DNA of 6,355 bases, from the NCBI GenBank assembly GCA_013138615.1, contig WTCK01000259.1, forward strand, positions 1 to 6,355, in the 5' to 3' direction. Below are positions 1-4,043 of this stretch, piece by piece. The position numbers and the translations under genes were made by a program. Numbering within the stretch: the first letter of the stretch is position 1; every line of letters begins with the position of its first letter. The stretch is from Candidatus Thorarchaeota archaeon (GTDB taxonomy: Archaea > Asgardarchaeota > Thorarchaeia > Thorarchaeales > Thorarchaeaceae). The notes beneath the pieces were generated by a model. That model was not told the DNA's origin and searched no databases. It saw only the letters and a program-made list of their open reading frames with translations.

Positions 1-26
1 CTGTTTATCGATTTGGCCAATTTAGT

Positions 27-30
27 GGTG
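27..30 (+). promoter_or_regulatory. Ribosome binding site supporting a TTG start
   Basis: GGTG matches part of the archaeal Shine-Dalgarno sequence (GGAGGTGAT) and lies 6 nt before the TTG at 37. It is the main reason for accepting a TTG start for the coiled-coil protein. No convincing TATA element can be assigned because the window starts too close. Confidence 0.45.
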
Positions 31-36
31 TAGATT

Positions 37-609
37 TTGGAGAATCCGCAGATACGTGCTCTTCTTGAGATTAGAAAGGACTTGAAAGATCAACTGGAAG
101 AGATCAGAAAGAGAGCCGAAAAGATTGAGGAGATGATTGGAGATCTCGATTCAGTCATTGGTATGGGTAGCTTCTCCTCAGCTGACGCAGTTCTTGGAGG
201 GCAAGACACCACGGCCAAAGACATGGCTGAAGCCGAGGATAGTGACGTGCCTGAGGAACCGAAATCAATTGTAGTGCTGAACAAAACTCGCGATCTCGAA
301 TTAGGTACAATGGAAGTCATTGGCCCAGATGTTACAATTCTTCCAACAGAGCACGCGCTTTACGATATCAAGAGAGGCGCGTTCGCCCGATTCTTTGTTG
401 AGAGGATTTTGGGACAATTTCAGAGGGAAGATAGACAGAGAGTCGAGAATGGCGAGCTCGAGTGGAGCGAGGCATTTGATTTCGAAGTCCACGCTGAGGA
501 TGGCATTCTTCTTCAGTTGGTCATAAAGAACTTTGGTTCAAGTAGTAGGCTTGAGGAGATACAGCGAACTCTTCGGTGGGCTCTTGAGAAGACCTATCGT
601 GCGAAATGA
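37..609 (+). CDS. Coiled-coil protein of unknown function (190 aa)
   Basis: I do not recognise this family. What is visible is a highly charged helical N-terminus (about residues 5-40, with a heptad-like pattern of Leu/Ile among Lys/Arg/Glu) that should form a coiled coil. An acidic, Ser/Asp/Glu-rich low-complexity linker follows (about 45-76), then a compact C-terminal domain (about 77-190) of mixed strands and helices that ends in a Trp-containing helix (LRWALEKTYR). There are no cysteine pairs, signal peptide or membrane segment, so it is probably cytosolic and may oligomerise. The start is inferred to be the TTG at 37: an in-frame stop lies immediately upstream at 31-33, a GGTG ribosome-binding match sits at 27-30 with 6 nt spacing, and the next in-frame ATG would cut off the coiled coil. 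The next gene on the same strand starts about 120 bp downstream with its own TATA-like box, so this is probably a separate unit. The reading frame is confident; the function is unknown. Confidence 0.82.
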   Translation: MENPQIRALLEIRKDLKDQLEEIRKRAEKIEEMIGDLDSVIGMGSFSSADAVLGGQDTTAKDMAEAEDSDVPEEPKSIVVLNKTRDLELGTMEVIGPDVTILPTEHALYDIKRGAFARFFVERILGQFQREDRQRVENGELEWSEAFDFEVHAEDGILLQLVIKNFGSSSRLEEIQRTLRWALEKTYRAK

Positions 610-654
610 GGATTTGGAAATAGCGCGAAAGCAACTCACCTCGGTTTCTTTAGC

Positions 655-666
655 AAAAGAATATAA
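655..666 (+). promoter_or_regulatory. Archaeal promoter (BRE plus TATA-like box)
   Basis: The purine run AAAAG (655-659), followed by AATATAA (660-666), looks like a BRE plus TATA box. Transcription would be expected to start near 686-690, giving a leader of about 40 nt ahead of the cyclin-like gene. The rest of the gap between 609 and 729 shows nothing else I can name. The element rests on motif and spacing only. Confidence 0.5.
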
Positions 667-728
667 CCCAACTCAACACTCACTTTCCTTACGGTCCAAT
701 TGAGCTTCTTCACGGAGTGCACAAAACA

Positions 729-1352
729 GTGTCCCGCAGCGATGACGTACGCCTCGTGGTCAATCCACAGATTGTGGTGAACCTTGTGAGAGATGCACAC
801 GAATTCTTCTCAGAGCACAAGGTTGACGAGCGATACGAATCAATGGCACTTGATCTTGTGAGGCGCTATGTTTCACAGGAGGGTATGCCGCGTGATGTTG
901 ACCCCTTTTTCGGGGCGGCTCTCTTTTTGGTGACCCGTCATCCTTGGAGTCATCCCAACCCGCTGACTAAGACGGAGTTCTCAGCTAAGCTCCGGATGAA
1001 GGATTCAAGCCTTGATTGGTACACTGAGAGCATAATCGAGAAGCTAGACTTCGCCATTTTATACGACAAGAGTCAGCTTCCATTCTACGTCGATCCTCAG
1101 GGGACCATTGCCAGTGTTGTTGACTCTGTTGTGAGAACCAGTGTGGGTGAGGAGGTCGTGCGCAGCATTGTTAGAGGCAGTGTCGTTTCTCCCAATGCAC
1201 TAGCTGAGCGAATCGTTGACAGCCTCTGCAGTGTCGTGAAGATTATACCTGCTGCGTTCGAACAGGAATTGCATAATCTTGTTCAACGGAAGATTGAGGA
1301 TGAGAGTAAGCGACTGCTAACAGAACTGGGCGGCCGATCGGCCATCACCTAG
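729..1352 (+). CDS. Cyclin/TFB-repeat-like protein of unknown function
   Basis: No exact family was recognised. From the GTG at 729 the product is 207 aa. Residues about 31-106 read like one helical repeat of the cyclin/TFIIB fold. A helix (YESMALDLVRRYV) is followed by an alanine-rich helix in the place of the TFB segment AxxYxAxR (FFGAALFLVTRHPW), then a spacer, a threonine-led helix (LTKTEFSAKLRMK) where TFB has TxxEIA, and a final helix ending in EKLDF, where TFB has a similar RELxI ending. The C-terminal half (about 125-200) is mostly helical, with a valine-rich stretch and a charged last helix, and does not resemble a second repeat. There is no N-terminal zinc ribbon, so it is not an ordinary TFB. 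The frame can extend to a GTG at 717, but GGAG at 714-717 fits better as the ribosome binding site for 729 (11 nt spacing). Its stop overlaps the stop of the convergent DUF211 gene. The fold assignment is inference from pattern only. Confidence 0.78.
   Translation: MSRSDDVRLVVNPQIVVNLVRDAHEFFSEHKVDERYESMALDLVRRYVSQEGMPRDVDPFFGAALFLVTRHPWSHPNPLTKTEFSAKLRMKDSSLDWYTESIIEKLDFAILYDKSQLPFYVDPQGTIASVVDSVVRTSVGEEVVRSIVRGSVVSPNALAERIVDSLCSVVKIIPAAFEQELHNLVQRKIEDESKRLLTELGGRSAIT
1332..1343. repeat. 12-bp perfect palindrome at the convergent gene ends
   Basis: GGCCGATCGGCC is perfectly self-complementary and lies inside the last codons of the cyclin-like gene, six bases before the shared CTAG stop. It has no loop, so a stable RNA hairpin is less likely than a protein-binding or methylation-type site (GATC core), or coincidence in Gly-Arg-Ser codons. 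Confidence 0.5.
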
Positions 1353-1651
1353 GTGTTCTCTGGTTGCAGTGCCACTTCTTCGACAAACCGTTTACCTGCC
1401 ACCACTTGATCGATAGAGTGAATTACTGCACCGGCTTGTTCCAATATCTCCTTGATGACATCGAAACGGAGGTCATCCCCCTCGATAGTGATTGCAATTG
1501 ACTCAGTGCTCTGGTCAACTTCCTTCAATGATATATTCACACCCAAGACAGACTCGTCGGTAGCGACCATCATGGCCAAGTCTGTTAGTCTCGGTGTATG
1601 TGGTTTCAAAACGTCAAGAACAATTCTTCTAATTCCAAATGCATGAGGCAA
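1349..1651 (-). CDS. DUF211 family protein
   Basis: This 100-aa protein matches the archaeal DUF211 family, whose function is not established as far as I know. Family hallmarks are the N-terminal strand GIRRIVLDVLKPH (residues 6-18), then a helix (LTDLAMMVA), GVNISLKEVDQ (37-47), SIAITIEGDDLRFD (51-64), and a closing helix and strand IKEILEQAGAVIHSIDQV (66-83). The alternating strands and helices fit a small ferredoxin-like alpha/beta fold, and the whole family length is present. The start is TTG at 1651, directly after an in-frame TAA on the same strand; the nearby ATG at 1644 is out of frame. GGGGT about 10 nt upstream may serve as the ribosome binding site. The gene is read away from the 1810 gene across a promoter region with an operator-like repeat, and its stop shares CTAG with the cyclin-like gene on the other strand. 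The family call is confident; the role is unknown. Confidence 0.9.
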   Translation of the reverse strand: MPHAFGIRRIVLDVLKPHTPRLTDLAMMVATDESVLGVNISLKEVDQSTESIAITIEGDDLRFDVIKEILEQAGAVIHSIDQVVAGKRFVEEVALQPENT

Positions 1652-1670
1652 TTAGTTTTCTACCCCGCTA

Positions 1671-1700
1671 ATGACCCTCGGGTCATGATTATATGTCATG
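1671..1700. promoter_or_regulatory. Operator-like dyad and TATA-like core between divergent genes
   Basis: ATGACCC-TC-GGGTCAT (1671-1686) is a perfect inverted repeat with 7-bp arms. It is followed by CATGA-ttatatg-TCATG (1684-1700), a second small dyad around an AT core. On the minus strand the core reads ATATAAT (about 1694-1688), well placed to start DUF211 transcription near 1666, so the first dyad would lie between the TATA box and the start site, a usual position for a repressor. On the plus strand TTATAT could drive the 1810 gene with a long leader. No binding protein can be named. Confidence 0.5.
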
Positions 1701-1752
1701 CCTTTGCTAAGGAGTTGTTAAACCTTGCGAAGTCGGTCAACGTGTCATTTGC

Positions 1753-1770
1753 TTGAACGCGATCGTTCGG
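1753..1770 (+). other. Short inverted repeat (possible leader hairpin)
   Basis: GAACG-CGAT-CGTTC (1755-1768) gives five base pairs with a four-base loop, and two T-G wobble pairs extend it to 1753-1770. If the downstream gene starts at 1810, this hairpin lies in its untranslated leader. If translation begins at the TTG at 1753, it lies over the first codons. It is short, so chance is possible. Confidence 0.35.
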
Positions 1771-1793
1771 AAAAGCGCTAAATGGGGTTTGAG

Positions 1794-1799
1794 GGTGAT
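1794..1799 (+). promoter_or_regulatory. Ribosome binding site favouring the start at 1810
   Basis: GGTGAT is an exact six-base match to the 3' half of the archaeal Shine-Dalgarno sequence, inside GAGGGTGAT (1791-1799). It ends 10 nt before the ATG at 1810 and is the best ribosome-binding match near any possible start of this gene. Confidence 0.45.
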
Positions 1800-1809
1800 A
1801 AACGCCCGA

Positions 1810-2208
1810 ATGCTTATAATGCAGATTGGGGAATATGCATTCGAGCCTTTTCCAAGGTTCACGCCGGGACTCCTTTCAGGAAGGGACATTGACTTGAAAC
1901 AGGTGCGACTCACAGATACAACAGGAACGAAAGTGAAGAGTAAGAAAGCCTCTTCAGTTTCAGCTGGTTCAATTGAACCAACACATCTTCTTGATTTCGA
2001 CTTTTCAGGTCTAACGAACGAGGCGCTCTGGCCTATCCTTGTTGAAACTGCAAGAAGAAGTCCATTGTATGCGAATCTAACTGGCTACATTAGGGATGAG
2101 ATACTTCCCAAAGAGTCTGAGGTTAGTGTTCGGGAACTCGCAAGCAGGCTCTCCATTTCCGTAGGCGAAGCACTTGTTATTCTCTATGACATCCACAAGC
2201 AACCTTAG
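1810..2208 (+). CDS. Small protein of unknown function with possible helix-turn-helix C-terminus
   Basis: I do not recognise this family. From the ATG at 1810 the product is 132 aa. Residues 1-37 contain an aromatic and proline-rich segment (EYAFEPFPRFTPG). A Lys/Ser/Thr-rich linker follows (about 37-58), then a helical C-terminal domain (about 68-132) starting LTNEALWPILVETARR. The last part, SVRELASRLSISVGEALVIL (105-124), has the spacing of a helix-turn-helix or winged-helix segment (SVRELA, a turn, SISVGEALVIL), so a DNA-binding or protein-docking role is possible. The open frame extends upstream to a TTG at 1753, with a GTG at 1795 between. 1810 is preferred because of the GGTGAT upstream; the longer versions would add a basic N-terminus. 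The gene lies divergent to DUF211 across the operator-like region and precedes hypD by 79 bp on the same strand. The frame is likely real, the start is uncertain, and the function is unknown. Confidence 0.7.
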   Translation: MLIMQIGEYAFEPFPRFTPGLLSGRDIDLKQVRLTDTTGTKVKSKKASSVSAGSIEPTHLLDFDFSGLTNEALWPILVETARRSPLYANLTGYIRDEILPKESEVSVRELASRLSISVGEALVILYDIHKQP

Positions 2209-2221
2209 TTGGACTCCTTGG

Positions 2222-2252
2222 TCTTTTATCCGGTAGCATCTTTCTTTTATCC
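2222..2252 (+). repeat. Twin TCTTTTATCC repeat upstream of hypD
   Basis: TCTTTTATCC occurs twice (2222-2231 and 2243-2252), start to start 21 bp, about two helical turns. The second copy is suitably placed to act as a TATA-like box with transcription starting near 2272-2276, giving hypD a leader of 12-16 nt. Alternatively the oligo-T runs may end transcription of the gene that stops at 2208. The sequence does not decide between these. Confidence 0.45.
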
Positions 2253-2287
2253 AATTTCACTATCACCTCTCAATGGACTGACATCAG

Positions 2288-3367
2288 ATGCTCAATCAGA
2301 ATGAGTTTCGCAATGCCAAATACGCAAAGGTTCTGTCAAAGGAAATTCGTCGTCTCAACGACGGCAGGCAGACACGGATAGTGCACGTCTGTGGGACCCA
2401 CGAGCACACAATCAGTCATAGCGGGATCAGGTCACTCCTTCCCAAGGAGATTAACCTCGTAGCTGGACCTGGCTGCCCCGTATGTGTCAGTGCGGCAGAG
2501 GACATTGACATGGCCATTGAACTGGTCCGCAAAGGACATATCATAGCTTCGTTTGGAGATATGATTCGCGTTCCTTCAACCTCATCATCTCTTGGTAAGG
2601 AGCGCGTGAAGGGCGGTGATGTACGTGTGGTCTATGGCCCAAATGAGGCTGTGGAAATCGCAAGAAAGCATCCTGACAAAGAGATAGTTTTCGTAGGTGT
2701 TGGCTTTGAAACCACCGCTCCAGCAATGGCGGTAGAACTGTTGAAAGGCCCCCCGGAGAACTTCTCCATCCTCACATCATTGAAGCTAGTTCCTCCAGCT
2801 ATGGAAATTCTGATGAATCAGGATGGATTCAGTGTGGATGGCTTCATCACACCGGGTCACGTTTCAGTGATAATTGGCACGAATGCCTACGGGCCAATAG
2901 CGGAGAAGTACAAAGTGCCGTGTGTCGCAGCCGGCTTTGAGCCACTCGATGTTTTAGAGTCTATCAGAATGATACTCCTACAGATTGAGGACGGCCGCGC
3001 TGAATCGGAGAATGAATACACACGTGTGGTTCGTCCTGAGGGCAACCCTGCTGCTCAGAAGGTGTTGGAGGATGCATTCAGAATTGATGCCGCCCCATGG
3101 AGAGGTCTTGGTGTTATTGGCGCTTCAGGCTATTTTCCACGTGCCGAACTTGCTGCTCATGACGCTCGTGAAAAGTTCGAATTTCCACCCCTCGATTCGG
3201 TGGACATACTCCCGGGATGTATCTGTCATAAAGTTGTGATTGGGATCGCAGATCCCATGGAGTGCCCGCTGTTTGGGAAGCGTTGTGAACCCGAGAATCC
3301 ATATGGTCCTTGTATGGTTGGTTACGAGGGAACTTGCAGAATCAGGCATGAAAGCACGTTCGACTAA
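2288..3367 (+). CDS. hypD: [NiFe]-hydrogenase maturation protein HypD
   Basis: HypD is the iron-sulfur scaffold that, with HypC, carries the iron atom while HypE/HypF-derived cyanide and carbon monoxide are attached; the Fe(CN)2CO unit then goes to the [NiFe]-hydrogenase large subunit in the cytosol. The 359-aa product has normal length and all family motifs: HVCGTHEHT (Cys35), GPGCPVCV (Cys63, Cys66, the redox-active CxxC), FGDMIRVPS, GFETTAP, the GHVSVIIG segment, and a C-terminal cysteine region PGCIC, ECPLFGKRC, GPCMVGYEGTC (Cys311, 313, 326, 333, 342, 350) that includes the [4Fe-4S] ligands. CGTHEHT, rather than the bacterial CGGHTH, is the form I associate with archaea. The start is ATG at 2288; no clear ribosome binding site is present, consistent with a short leader. 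An ATG at 2273 is followed at once by a stop. No other hyp gene is in the window. The stop overlaps by 4 nt with the convergent mobA-like gene. Confidence 0.97.
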   Translation: MLNQNEFRNAKYAKVLSKEIRRLNDGRQTRIVHVCGTHEHTISHSGIRSLLPKEINLVAGPGCPVCVSAAEDIDMAIELVRKGHIIASFGDMIRVPSTSSSLGKERVKGGDVRVVYGPNEAVEIARKHPDKEIVFVGVGFETTAPAMAVELLKGPPENFSILTSLKLVPPAMEILMNQDGFSVDGFITPGHVSVIIGTNAYGPIAEKYKVPCVAAGFEPLDVLESIRMILLQIEDGRAESENEYTRVVRPEGNPAAQKVLEDAFRIDAAPWRGLGVIGASGYFPRAELAAHDAREKFEFPPLDSVDILPGCICHKVVIGIADPMECPLFGKRCEPENPYGPCMVGYEGTCRIRHESTFD

Positions 3368-3993
3368 GTTCTTTGTGCATAATCCCCTTCGAGCTTTCTG
3401 AGGTCTTGCTCAGTGTTGATGTTGACGAAAGTATCCAAGTTCGGATCGAACATCTTCAACACCTCGGTGGAAATATGCATCACATTATGCAGCGAGTCGA
3501 TTAGATCACTCATCCTATGCTTTTTCTGGGCAATCACTTCTAGCCCGCGATTGTAAGCGTGTTCTGCGAGATACGTGGCATGCAGGGGCTCTATGTAGCC
3601 TGAAGGCCATGATGGAACGACTGCGCCATATCCTGGACCAAGGTCCGCGACTGACCGAAGCAGAGGAATGCTCGCCAGCGGCGTGTCGACTGGTAAGAGC
3701 ATCACGTACTCGGTAGCAGCATACTCGAATGCGGTCACTGCTCCCATGAGCGCACATCTCACACTGTCTTCTGGATCAACGACGATGTTTTCTCCTGTAA
3801 TCACTGCGCCTATGGCTTCTTTTTGTATTTCGTTGGAAACAACAACAAGGGTTTCTGAGGACAGATGTTTGGCGACCTCTATCATATGAGTCACAAGGGG
3901 GCGGTCATGGAACTTGGCCAATGCTTTTTCTGAACCGAATCTCCCTGAGGTTCCTCCCGCGAGTATTGCAACAGTTAGAACCTTCTCACTCAT
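3364..3993 (-). CDS. mobA: MobA-like molybdopterin nucleotidyltransferase
   Basis: This protein belongs to the MobA-like NTP-transferase group (Rossmann-type GT-A fold). MobA joins GMP from GTP to molybdopterin, making the guanine dinucleotide cofactor used by formate, formylmethanofuran and related dehydrogenases. Visible motifs are the nucleotide-binding loop LAGGTSGRFGSEKAL (residues 11-25 from the chosen start), the metal-binding aspartate in LLPVDTPLA (Asp103), and the C-terminal FVNINTEQDL that typifies MobA. The usual GPLAG segment is changed to CALMG (about 80-84), so substrate choice may differ; a MocA-type (CTP) or other nucleotidyltransferase remains possible. An ATG at 4002 is also in frame, but GAGGGG (4008-4003) touches it directly, whereas it lies 9 nt before the ATG at 3993, so 3993 is preferred (209 aa). 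The gene follows hdrA by about 50 bp on the same strand with no promoter seen between, suggesting cotranscription. Confidence 0.88.
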   Translation of the reverse strand: MSEKVLTVAILAGGTSGRFGSEKALAKFHDRPLVTHMIEVAKHLSSETLVVVSNEIQKEAIGAVITGENIVVDPEDSVRCALMGAVTAFEYAATEYVMLLPVDTPLASIPLLRSVADLGPGYGAVVPSWPSGYIEPLHATYLAEHAYNRGLEVIAQKKHRMSDLIDSLHNVMHISTEVLKMFDPNLDTFVNINTEQDLRKLEGDYAQRT

Positions 3994-4002
3994 GATTATC
4001 AT

Positions 4003-4008
4003 CCCCTC
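4003..4008 (-). promoter_or_regulatory. Ribosome binding site deciding the mobA-like start
   Basis: On the minus strand GAGGGG ends 9 nt before the ATG at 3993 and 0 nt before the ATG at 4002. The first spacing is normal and the second is not, so translation most likely begins at 3993. Confidence 0.55.
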
Positions 4009-4043
4009 TGATAGATACCAGCTGGCGTGTTCTGCCCCTGAGG

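Noticed and set aside
1452..1646. 64-codon plus-strand frame opposite DUF211
   Set aside because: Antisense to a gene whose family motifs are clear; no ribosome binding site.
2985..3349. Open frames in other frames over the 3' half of hypD
   Set aside because: hypD is intact with every family motif; these are frame shadows.
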